From NCBI GenBank assembly GCA_000349905.1, contig KB722773.1, positions 51,479-115,478 of the forward strand: 64,000 nucleotides of DNA, in the 5' to 3' direction. Position 1 is the stretch's first letter. Every line of letters starts with the position of its first letter. Positions 27,888 to 37,623 of this stretch are shown here, in pieces. The notes under the pieces were generated by a model. It was given only the letters and a program-made list of their open reading frames with translations. It was not told where the DNA came from and searched no databases. Source of the stretch: Volvariella volvacea V23 (lineage: Eukaryota; Basidiomycota; Agaricomycetes; Agaricales; Pluteaceae). The position numbers were made by a program, and so were the translations under genes.

Positions 27888-29390
27888 ATGGCAAACGACA
27901 CAAGTCCTCCCGTTCGTAGCCCTGCAAGTTGGGGTGACCTTAGCTGGTTCGAGCGTATCCAGATCATTTTCCGCCTTCTTCAGCTCCGTAAGCTCGAGTT
28001 CTATTACTCATACCCTCCCCTCCCTACCCGTATCCTCTGCCCCAGCTTATCGTTCAATTCAGCTTTCTACATCCTATACCGTGCAGTCAAGTCGCCCTTC
28101 TGGTACCCAGACCAATCCAAACCATGGCGTCGAGTCATAGGCGATGCCACGCTCCGACACATGACGAACGGACCTCTCAGCATGAGGCAGCTGCAGTCCT
28201 TGTTCGGGACCAGCGAGGGAACGTATACGTCCTGGGCAAAACGATGGAACCAGCCTGTTCTGATCGAGGATATTGAGGGCGAGGAAAGGGCGAAGTTGTG
28301 TTGGATCGGGAAGAAGAAGACGGATAAGGTGATACTCTACGTGCATGGTGACTATTTGTTGCTCGTTTGGGTATATGGCTGGTGCTTAACAGCTTGGGAT
28401 GACTTCCAGGTGGAGGGTACTTCATACCGATGCAGTATATGACGCTTTCCTTTTGGCTGCACGTCCAACGCGAACTCCGTTCCAAAGGAATCGAGGCAGG
28501 CATCGCAGTATTAAGCTACTGTACGTCCACCCCCTCGTCCCACCCTTCTTCATCGGTGCACCCCGCTCACAGACCCATCAAGCTCTCTTCCCAGAAAGCC
28601 CCTTCCCAACCCAACTCTGCCAACTCGTCCGAGCCATCACGCACCTCCTCTCTTCCGGCGTCTCCCTCGGAAAAATCCACCTCGTCGGAGACTCCGCAGG
28701 CGGAAACCTCCTCCTCTCCCTAATCTCCCACACACTGCACCCCATCCCACTCACACCCGCCGCTTTCGCGTCCCGTGCTATGATAGCAACACCGGGAAGG
28801 TCATCTATGTGGATATCAACCCCGCCCCGTTGACACTTTCGGAGCCATTGGGTGGGATTTATATGATGTCGCCATGGGTTAGTTTGACTGCGCTGGGGCA
28901 GGGGAATACGTATGCGGAGAACTCAAAGTACGACATGTTCGGCCAGGGCGTAGTCGTGCAGTGGGGCAATTTGATCCTCGAGGGGGCTATGAACGGGGGA
29001 GAGAGGGTTTATCTTGAGGTGAACGAAAGCCAGCGGTCTTCCGCTGGGGGCTCAACAAGGGTGGTGGGTGGGGAGGGTTGGTTTAGCAGTTTGGGCGAAA
29101 AGGTGGCTAGGAGGGTGTTGGTTACGGCGGGTGAGGTTGAGTGCTTCAGAGGGGATATTAGTGCAGTGGTGGAGAGAATGAGGCGCGACGGCTCGTCTAG
29201 ATCGGAGGGGACTGCCAGTGTGCAAGGGGAGAAGAAGGGTCGTCCTGGAGCGGACGTCAAGTTGATTGTTCAAAAGAGGGGGATACACGATGATCCGTAT
29301 CTTGATTTTGTTTGGTGGCATAGGGGGCTGAAGGTTGTACAACTAACTGGGGAGATTGTTGATTGGTTAGCGGAAGGGATGAGAGTGTAA
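27888..29390 (+). CDS. Alpha/beta hydrolase (abhydrolase-3 / HSL-type esterase), apparent frameshift
   Basis: Exons 27888-28347, 28410-28520 and from 28583 have canonical splice sites. The N-terminal half leads into VILYVHGGGYF, the HGGG oxyanion-hole motif, restored across intron 1. The nucleophile elbow VGDSAGGNLLLS holds the catalytic Ser. Near the C terminus GEVECFRGD probably supplies the acid and KRGIHDDPYLDF the His. Between HTLHPIPLTP and INPAPLTLSEPLGGIYMMSPW the frame changes around 28760-28810 and I find no good intron there, so either a one-base indel has broken the gene or the assembly has an error. The family acts on ester bonds of small acyl or steryl substrates. The gene converges on the NACHT gene at 29426 with only 35 bp between stops. 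Confidence 0.75.
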
Positions 29391-29425
29391 GTGCGGAAGT
29401 CGTATGGGTGCCGTTTTGGAGCTTC

Positions 29426-30826
29426 CTAGTGTGCATTTACTTTTCTTGTGTATAATGTTTGACATAACATGGCCAAACGCTTGACTATATCCTTCAACTT
29501 AATGATCCACCTTCGTGTACAAATTTTACCACCGACGTGGTACTCCCCACTTCGTCTAGCATCTAGCAAGAAGTAGACAAACGACTGGTGGCGGGGAACG
29601 ATAGGCTCGTTATCATCGTCAAGTGATATCTTGAGGACTGAGTGGAGCTTCCGTAGGGCATGCCGACATTGCCCTGAATTGGCGTAAAAGCGCGAGGTAA
29701 GGCTCCCAACTGTGGGACGATGGCCTTGACAGATAAGGGAAAGGATATTCTGCAGGCGGACATCGCCTGGACGATGAGACGACTCGAGGATTCGAGTGTA
29801 GAGTGAAGTAAGGGGGATCAATGCTTCTGGGGCTTGTTCAAGGAATGCCTGTAGACGTTCCTGCGGATTGGCATTGTCGTCGTCGAGGTATTTGAACAAG
29901 GAAGAGATGTAGATGTATTGTCCATTGGCCTTGGATACGATATGCTCCACGACGTCGTCTAGAGGCCAATGTCCCTCCTGAGCGTAGGCTTGGAGGATAT
30001 CTTGACGACGTTTGTATAACTCTGAGAAGTAGGTCTTGACATATTCCCTGACCTCTTCCGGGTTTTGATCATCCGCTAGGTCGATAACGAGTCGGCTATA
30101 GGATGCAAACGGTTGCATTCTAAAGTTGTTGACAATAAAGGGTTCTGGACGGCTGGCGATGAGGAACTTGAGGGGACTACTCGACGCGACGAGGTTTAGC
30201 ACCCGTCGTCGATCTTCGTCCCCACAATGATCTAATCCATCAATAAAAATGACACCGGGTGATGCCATATCTCTCGAGACTGCCTCGAGAGGTTCAACGA
30301 TAAGTTTTCTCCACTGGACCTCCAACGCTCCTGAGCTGTCTAATATACTAGCGTCGTGCACTGTTGCCTGAATAATGCTGTCCTTGACGACTTTGTTGGA
30401 GAGAGCTAGGTCGTAGGCTAAAGTGGGAACGAATCTGTCGAGGTTGTCGCATTGTGGGTCGTTGGGAGAAAAGAAGAAGCAGGCGAAGTTGACGGCAGGG
30501 CCCTCGCCTTTGAGTTCGTCGGCAACGGCTTTGACGAGCGAGGATTTCCCGAATCCAGGAGGGCCCGTAATCCACTGAATGTTGATGCTTTCATCCATTA
30601 TCCGTGACTTGATATCGGATTTAATGACTATACGCGTCATCGGGCCGTATGAGAGTGCATCTGCGACCGCCTTCGAGTTAAGCCTTGCGTTGGGCGCAAC
30701 CCGCTCCCAGAGCGCGCGCATGGGGTCAGATGGGTGGCCAGTAATGATGTTGTTCACTTTGGTCACGATACATCCGCTGGCGTTGTTGACAGTTGAACGA
30801 TTGAGGACCTCGGCTGACGTGAACAT
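29426..30826 (-). CDS. NACHT-domain NTPase, single-exon, without sensor repeats
   Basis: An uninterrupted frame of 466 residues. Walker A is GPPGFGKSSL at 88-97 and Walker B GVIFIDGLDHC at 191-201, followed by the sensor block LKFLIASRPEPF. The region after it (EGHWPLDDVVEHIVSKANGQYIYISS) is the winged-helix-like part usual in agaricomycete NACHT proteins. No WD, TPR or ankyrin repeats follow, so it would be a repeat-less NLR-like protein. The N terminus carries an Asn-rich stretch, STVNNASGCIVTKVNN, reminiscent of but not identical to the motif in the 35-39 kb genes. Such proteins are thought to act in self/non-self recognition and programmed cell death; that role is inferred from the family. 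All nucleotide-binding motifs are intact. An upstream exon could exist. Confidence 0.85.
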   Translation of the reverse strand: MFTSAEVLNRSTVNNASGCIVTKVNNIITGHPSDPMRALWERVAPNARLNSKAVADALSYGPMTRIVIKSDIKSRIMDESINIQWITGPPGFGKSSLVKAVADELKGEGPAVNFACFFFSPNDPQCDNLDRFVPTLAYDLALSNKVVKDSIIQATVHDASILDSSGALEVQWRKLIVEPLEAVSRDMASPGVIFIDGLDHCGDEDRRRVLNLVASSSPLKFLIASRPEPFIVNNFRMQPFASYSRLVIDLADDQNPEEVREYVKTYFSELYKRRQDILQAYAQEGHWPLDDVVEHIVSKANGQYIYISSLFKYLDDDNANPQERLQAFLEQAPEALIPLTSLYTRILESSHRPGDVRLQNILSLICQGHRPTVGSLTSRFYANSGQCRHALRKLHSVLKISLDDDNEPIVPRHQSFVYFLLDARRSGEYHVGGKICTRRWIIKLKDIVKRLAMLCQTLYTRKVNAH

Positions 30827-32319
30827 CTCGGCTGGCGAGCTTGTACATAGGCTAGTTGGCGGGGTCTGCTAATGGGGGGGTAATAATTTACTATTAGGCA
30901 CCAATGTACTCGGGATGGGTTAGTAGTGAGGGTGCAGGTACAACCTGTCGAAATTCCGCCAGGTGTGCAGCGCCAGATTATTATGGCAAACGATTTCCAA
31001 TTCAAGCCAAACAGTGGGGATAGGCATCGTGCGCAAAAAAGTCGTGTTTGTATTGTTTGCCGTTGCAAAGAACCTGTTCACTCGCTGCCCGTCGTTTGCA
31101 ACAGCTGCGACGGCTTTTCCTCACTCCCAAAAATTGTATAAAAATGCATGAGGTGTCTATGAATCACCTTTGCATTGTAGAATTTATTGATATTGTAAAA
31201 TGGGCCCAAAACTGCCGAGAATGCTGAGGATAATCATCCCTCAGCTGGGAAGCACAAATTAAAACCCAAAATCTCTTGGAGGATATCATATCTAGAGTTT
31301 GAGATAGTTTATTGAGAGGAGGGAGGGATGTGGAAGCAGCCAGCATAGGTCTGTGCCGACATGCATGGCCTGTCAAACTCATGAATGTTGTGGTAATAGA
31401 ATTGCTGCACACCCTCTTTCGACCTAATCCTTCTGTCCAGGACACGTCCCCAATCTTGAAAAAAGCTAAAAGAAGAAGCAAAGCGCAAAAAACGCAAGAA
31501 GATTAGTCAATCCGCTGCTGTTGGGTTGGTAAGGGATGCTGCAGTAATAAGCAAAATGATTTGGTCACAATTGGATTGAGATTTATGCCGAAATCTTTAA
31601 TGACGAAGTATTTTCGAAGGCTCTTGAGAAGGATTTGAGGCATCGTGATGAGAAACTTGCTGCTGTATTTGATGCAGTTCACTGCAAGGAATAGCGAGTA
31701 GCTTTCCCAGTTTTATAGAACTCATGCATTGATCGGTATTAGGGGATCCTAGCGCTGCACCAACTTATTGTACAAGGTGTACAGGCTTGATCCGAACCTG
31801 AATGCTTGCCTCCAGCTCAAAGGACAATTCTGAGGCCCTACTAAGTGACACGGAAAATGAAGATGTTGACAAGGATGAGTACTCCTGCCACAGCTTATTC
31901 ACATGTACTATTTGCCTTGCAACGTATCGTGCATGCTCAAGCAACTGTATTTTGAATTTTGGCTGGTCAGATAATATTCTACGGCACTCATGAAGTAGTT
32001 ACGAAGCTGTGTCTTGCATTTCTGCAGGATTCTCTTCTATTCGGGTGTTTTTTAGAGGGGTAGACATGGAGACTGTATCTACGATACATTTTTGTAATTT
32101 GACATCCTTGCTCTCACCAGCGAGTGCCGACTTCTGGCAAAACTCTACGAGAGCCTCGAGGAACCAGTTCCAATTGCGAGGTGGGCAGAAGTGAAATAAA
32201 AGCAAATATCACGATTTTTTGGCGCGCGGTACCGCAAGCAAAGAGGACGCGGTTCGTGTCACATCACATGACCTGATTAACCGGTCACAATCACGCATGA
32301 CCCCGTTCCTCCCGCCATC
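30827..32319. other. 1.5-kb intergenic stretch with weak coding traces
   Basis: A short plus-strand frame near 30926-31141 contains CIVCRCKEP...CNSCDG, a possible CxxC pair, without supporting context. Around 31600-31690 a frame reads EIFNDEVFSKALEKDLRHRDEK, possibly a transposon or gene remnant. Neither is strong enough to call. Confidence 0.3.
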
Positions 32320-34288
32320 ATGAACCAGGGCCAGTCTTCCGCGGGCTCATCAAAACAGAGAAAAGACAGGTCGCCCTCCGTCGAAATCCTCGACCGCAGC
32401 CAGGTCCAGCGGAAACCCAGCGTTACCGGCTCTAAGCAGCAGCCATCTCAGCAGGCGCCCAAGATTCGGGGATCTACAGCGTCTGCGTCTGTGTCGGCAT
32501 CAACTACGTCACACCAAGCTCTGCGACGCCGCTGCTCGAGATGTCAGATCCTCCTGCCCGAGACGAACTGGCAAAAGATGTGCAAGGACTGCCGGGTCAA
32601 GACCAACGAGTATAACAACCAGTATAACCAAGCAAAGAGGAAGCTGAAGGAGACACATATGGCAGAAACATTAAAAGTATTTTTTGCGCAACCACACCCG
32701 CCCAAGTTGAGCGGCGTAAAGCCGAATGCCGGCTCAAGCACAAGTTTGAAGACGGTGAATGGATCTGGGTCAGGTGTTGACGTAGGGACGAGTTCGAGTA
32801 CAAAGGTTTGAAATGGGAGCGCGACTCAAAAGTCAATCTGACTGGGCCTTTTGGCTTCTCAGGTGTCCACGTCAAAGAGCCATGTGCGGGAATCTCCATC
32901 AGCAGTTGTAGCTTCTCCCCTTTTCACGTGGGTTACCGACGGACCGGGAAAGGCTAAATCGTTCGCCACGACTGCAACGTCTACTTCCAAGGATCCCACC
33001 TCGAAGCCGTACAAGCCCTTGGATGTGAGCTATTCACTCATGGCATTTACCTCGTACTTACGACGCACGATAGTTTTGGCGCAAGGAAGGAGAGAAATCC
33101 ATGAAAACGCCCCAACTCGTTCATTCAAAGAGACCTGTCATTTCAGCTAGCACCGGAGGGGACGCGATCACGTCGGATGACGACCTTGCTGACAGCGTGC
33201 AACCGCTGAGGAAGAAACCAAAGATCTCGACGTCGACTGCAGAGGGGGTCGCAGTTAGAAAGCCCAAAATTGGCGACAAAATCAAGAGCAGCATTGGTGG
33301 GACTGGCCCGAGGATGGCCAAGATAGATCGGAAAGGAAAGGGGAGAGCCGAGGGCAGCGTTGATCCAGTATGTGTCCTATCCACTCTCAACACAGGCGTC
33401 CTCTGATGCACGCGCCCTTTTGTGCTTTGCAACTAGATGTCCGAAGACGACGTGCCCTCTCCTGTCGATGCTGCCGGTCCGCGATACATCGAACTGCTAG
33501 GGCATCAATCCTCGAAGCCGACACCCTCAGTGCCGCCAGCTATAAAACCAAAGAAGCCGATAACGATACCAAATCTATCCGCTCCAGTGAAACCATCCCG
33601 GCCGGAGCTCTCATCTCCATCGTCCGCAGTTGCTGCGGACGACGACGAAGCATTCGAGCACCAAACGCTCCAGCACCTCCTCTATGCGGTCTCGGTCGCG
33701 CGCAAGGCACACAAGAACAAGCTGAACTGGTACGGGACGTACTCGGTCATCGCGGCGTCGGAGAGCGATAATATGAAGATGGTCAAGGAGGTGAGCAGGG
33801 AGCTGAAAAAGGCGGGAAAGTTGATGTTCGAGTGAGTGTTCCGGGCTGCGTCTCGTTGTGTATCTTTGCTCGTGGGTGATTTGTGTGCTCATTCATGCTT
33901 GCGATGCGGTTTTAGTATGCACACAAACTCGGCCCAGAGGCTGTTTGGGTTGAGCAATCCCGGCGAAGGGAGATCGTACAAGTGCACGTGTCTCGACCGG
34001 TCCGCTGCACGCCGCCATCAACACCAGGCAGAGGCAGAGGCAGGAGCAGGAGCAGAGCAGGACACCCCAGGACCCAGCAACGATGACCAGACCGAGGACG
34101 CGGAGCGTCCGGGCGAAGGGAAGGAACCGCAATCGGCCGCGGCTGCAAACGCGGGGGGAGAGGCCAAGAGCCGGTTTTATAATGTGTGTGGGGGGTCCGT
34201 GGTGATCGTCGTCGAGAGCGATAGGTCGCATCCGTTGGGGGTGTTGGGGGTGCTGGGGCAGAAGGTGGAGGTGTGGGTGAGGCATTGA
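32320..34288 (+). CDS. Zinc-ribbon-containing hypothetical protein
   Basis: Five exons with canonical splice sites: 32320-32805, 32863-33024, 33074-33367, 33437-33831 and 33916-34288, giving 569 residues. The N terminus is Ser/Gln-rich and disordered. Residues 72-91 form a C-x2-C-x12-C-x2-C cluster (CSRC...CKDC) in RRRCSRCQILLPETNWQ, likely a small zinc-binding module. The middle is basic and Ser/Pro-rich with several KKPK-type stretches that may be nuclear signals. A conserved-looking helical block follows: FEHQTLQHLLYAVSVARKAH and NWYGTYSVIAASESDNMKMV. The tail has SYKCTCLDRS, an Ala/Glu repeat region and a hydrophobic end. I do not recognise the family; a nuclear or DNA-associated role is only a guess. 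Confidence 0.8.
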
Positions 34289-35059
34289 GCGGTTGTCGCG
34301 GTGGGGGCGTGGTGGGTCTTGAGGATGGGGTGTGGGTTGTTTGTGGGTAGGCGGAACCTCTGAGTGGACCATACAAGATTTGACTCGATGGCTCAGCCCT
34401 AACTGCGCTGAGCGTGTTCATATTGGACATTCGAAGCATACAGTATGATGATACCGGTTGAATGCGGAAACGGGATTAAATTAAGTACTTTAATTCACCT
34501 TGTAAATTGGAGGGTGCGGCGTTTTTGACTTTTTGTTAGATTTGCTACCGCTTACGTCGTTGTTTTGCTAGTACTCTACGCGCCTCTACTTACGATACGG
34601 TACTCAATATAAGCAGCAATAGACCCATCCGTTCCTCATTGAGGAAATTTCTTTCCTTGCCTATTACGAGGGTCTCCTTATTAGGGCCCTTACAACCTTA
34701 ATTTTGAATTATGAGACCCTTTACGAGCCGTCATAAGGCTCCTTACTATATAACTCGCTTTCTAGCTGAAAAATACATCACAACCGGTTATAAGCGGAGA
34801 GTTCCCCCCTTATAACTGGTCACAAGCTGGGTAAGAAATTTCCGACATTTTTTCTGTCAACGTAAAGTGGTCGTGGATATCCTTTAATGATCAGCTGAAC
34901 AACTCATAGGGCGCTTGTATGAGCATTCAAGAGGACATGTGTATGCCTCGAGGCGTTTGATGTGGATGCATAGCACCTCCCTTCTCAGCTCTATTTTCCT
35001 AAGTGCACCCTCTTCCCCGACACCCCCTAGTATTCTCTGATTCTTCACAACCCGTCGTT
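34289..35059 (+). promoter_or_regulatory. Upstream region of double-NACHT gene A, duplicated at gene B
   Basis: Two blocks here recur upstream of gene B. Block 1 is TACTCAATATAAGCAGCAAT and the following AGACCCATCC (about 34601-34630), matching about 37378-37408. Block 2 is GCATTCAAGAGGACATGTGT and TGCCTCGAGGC (about 34923-34955), matching about 37477-37510. A 201-bp insertion-like segment separates the blocks in copy A only. TATAAG in block 1 could be a TATA-like element, but it is far from the ATG. Conservation shows that the duplication included the promoter. Confidence 0.65.
34643..34843. mobile_element. Candidate MITE (201 bp) in the promoter of double-NACHT gene A
   Basis: It begins GGAAATTTCTTTCC and ends with the inverted counterpart GGTAAGAAATTTCC, an imperfect terminal inverted repeat of about 14 bp. 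The interior is AT-rich with further short inverted pieces and has no coding capacity. The paralogous promoter at 37.4 kb lacks it, so there is an empty-site comparison within the window. The target duplication is not clear. Confidence 0.55.
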
Positions 35060-37065
35060 ATGAGTTATTCCCGCCTCCCTCTGCCTGATGGAACCGGGTC
35101 TCGCAATCCTCCAACCGTTTCCGATCGCCTTAAGCACAGGACAAGGGAGATGGTAGAGTCTGGCTCGGACAGCGAGGACGACCCCCAAGAATCCGAACAC
35201 CTTGGACCTCAATCCTACACGGCTAATGGAATGAATCTCCAGAATGACAATGGCGCCATGATCACGAGTGTTGGTAGTGGAAACAAAATTTATAATAATA
35301 ATATCACGCACAATCATGATAGGTCCCGTGACGAAGGTGAGGAAGTTCGCATACGCTTGCGTTAAGAGTTCTTTATTGGTTGTCACTTCAGCTCAGAGAA
35401 GAAAGCTTCTCAGGCGGGTCATACACGACGCCATGCATACGGGCAACATTCGTCCAGACCTACGGGAATGCGATTCCAGGCACCACAAAGAGGCTATCGA
35501 TGATGCCGTCGAGTGGGTTCAAAAGAAAAACCGACGGAAAGGGGTCCTTTGGATATACGGTCCCCCAGGGATAGGAAAATCGGCCGTCGCTCTCCGTACC
35601 TGCAGAATGTTGGACAAGCCCACGTCGACGGTCAAAGTGGCTGGGTCCTTTTTCTTCGTGGCATGGGACCCGCGGCGTAACAGCCTCCGTGCATTCGTCA
35701 CGACGCTGGTATATCGATTGTCAGTGTGCATGCAGGACCACGTGGCAAATGAGATATGGAGGGTTATGAATCAGGATCCAGGCATATTGCATGCTGCGGT
35801 CAAGGTTCAGTGGAACAAGTTGATCGTAGAGACGGTGAACGCGGTCTACGAAAGGGACCCCTCCGCTGTGCCTCCTGCCGTCGTCGTCATTGACGGCCTT
35901 GAGGAATGCATTCATCCAGATGAGCAGAGTCGCATTTTAAAGCTGATCGCGTCCTGTGGCCCCAACTTCCCCCTCGCGTTCATTATCACCAGCAGAGACG
36001 AACCTGATTCATTTCGCAAATCAAATGGCAAACCCTTCTCCTCCCATTGTCGGTCCATCAGACTGGCTCCATGCGGGTGTATCCAAACGCCTCTCCTACC
36101 CCCGCCTGCCTTCAACCATCCACATTTTTCGAATTTTCCCAATCCCATGGCACCCGTTCCGGTGGGTTGGTCCTGCCACATGCAGGTAGCACCAGTGGCC
36201 TCCTCGACACCAAATGCATTTGGGGGGTATGGAAGCATGAGCCCTATTCAACATGGTCCTGGGATGCCACCGTATGGGAATCGTCCCTACGCTTTTGATC
36301 CAGGTGATGATATTTGCATACTCTCGTCGTTCGCTGACCCACATTATAGGGGAACCAGCATTCTCCCCTTCAATGCCACCCAGTACCATGTACCCAAACA
36401 CTGTGCCTGTCAATCCTGTAAGTGATGGCCCAGGTTCCAGCGAAGACGTTGTATATGATGTCCTCGCGTGGATCGAGAATGTTCCCAGGGAGAGGGGAAT
36501 TCTCTGGCTTTTTGGTCCTTCTGGGAGCGGCAAGTCTGTCGTCCTTGGAGCCATCATGGTGCTGCTAGCCCGACCTGGTGCTAGAGCCAGAATTGCCGCT
36601 TCTTTCACTTTCAACCGAGAAGACCCATGCTCTAGTAACTTTATCCGGGCATTGGTAGATCAATTAATCATGTTTCATCCGGCTCTGGGGCAGGATATAA
36701 GCCAGGTGATGAGTGCCAATCCTGATGTCTGGTTCGCGCCGTGGGAGGTTCAATGGTTTCAGCTTATCACAGGACCAATAAGAAGAGTTTTCAGCGCACC
36801 TGTGCCCATTCCGCCAGCTGCTATCCTTCTTGGTAACCTTGACAAGTATGGGACCCCAGAAGTCCAGCAGCGGGTTTTACAGCTTATCTCGTCTTGTGGA
36901 CTCGATTTCCCTTTCGCTTTCGTGATTACTAGCAAATTTGAACCACATCTTGCGGAGAGTTTTAATCTTCCCCCTCTCGTTTATCTTTGTCGTCCTAGCA
37001 TTGACCTGACTCGATGTATAGATTATCAATTAGGAGATAAGCTCGCTGTACTGCGTTTGATATGA
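35060..37065 (+). CDS. Double-NACHT NTPase, gene A
   Basis: Exons 35060-35336, 35392-36303 and 36350-37065 join in frame to 634 residues. Residues about 55-90 hold a polar motif, SYTANGMNLQNDNGA then GSGNKIYNNNITHN. Domain 1 has Walker A GPPGIGKSAVA (from about 149), the SFFFVAWDPRRNSL block and Walker B VVVIDGLEEC (about 256-265). It stops after the ITSRDEP sensor block, without a winged helix. A Pro/Phe/Met/Gly-rich linker follows (HFSNFPNPMAPVPVGW). Domain 2 repeats the plan: Walker A GPSGSGKSVVL (about 451) is intact, but Walker B reads AAILLGNLDKYG (about 553-564), lacking the expected acidic residues. It ends CIDYQLGDKLAVLRLI. This tandem architecture without repeats is unusual for a NACHT protein. 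It is followed 560 bp later by paralogue B. Confidence 0.87.
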
Positions 37066-37623
37066 ACACTGTTGCGTTGCATGCTGTCTTACATTTTATG
37101 TTTTGGATCGAATGATTTATCAAGTTTTTTCACTGTATACACACCAAGAGCCTATAATACGTACCTTTAATCCAAAATGTTATGCAGCGGTAGTAATAAT
37201 GGTGGTGACATGCTGATTGCGATGGCACTGTTAATGGTAGCGAGGGTAGTAACACAATGGGAGCGGAGGCTGTCAGATGTGCTCGGAGGTTACTTCGCCC
37301 ATTGAACGAGAATTTGGACGCATTCTTGACTTCTTATTATACTCGGTTCCACTTACATCTACCTACGATATGGTACCCCTCAGTATAAGCAGCAGTAGAC
37401 CCATCCATCCCTCAACCACTTTCGTGCCAGTGAAGCGGTCGTCTATTTCCTGTGTATCAATTGGACGCTTGCCTGAGCGTTCAAGAGGTCATGTGTATAC
37501 CTCGAGGCATTCAATTTGACTACACAGCACATTCCTCTGCCTTGTTTTCATCATACAGCATCCTCTTCAGCACCCTCTGCCTCGCGAGGTCTCAGGTATA
37601 CCAACTCATTGTGACCCGCCATC
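37066..37623 (+). promoter_or_regulatory. Upstream region of double-NACHT gene B
   Basis: It carries the two blocks shared with the gene A upstream region, without the 201-bp insertion: CAGTATAAGCAGCAGTAGAC near 37381-37400 and CGTTCAAGAGGTCATGTGTA near 37478-37497. This intact spacing represents the likely ancestral promoter arrangement. Confidence 0.6.
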
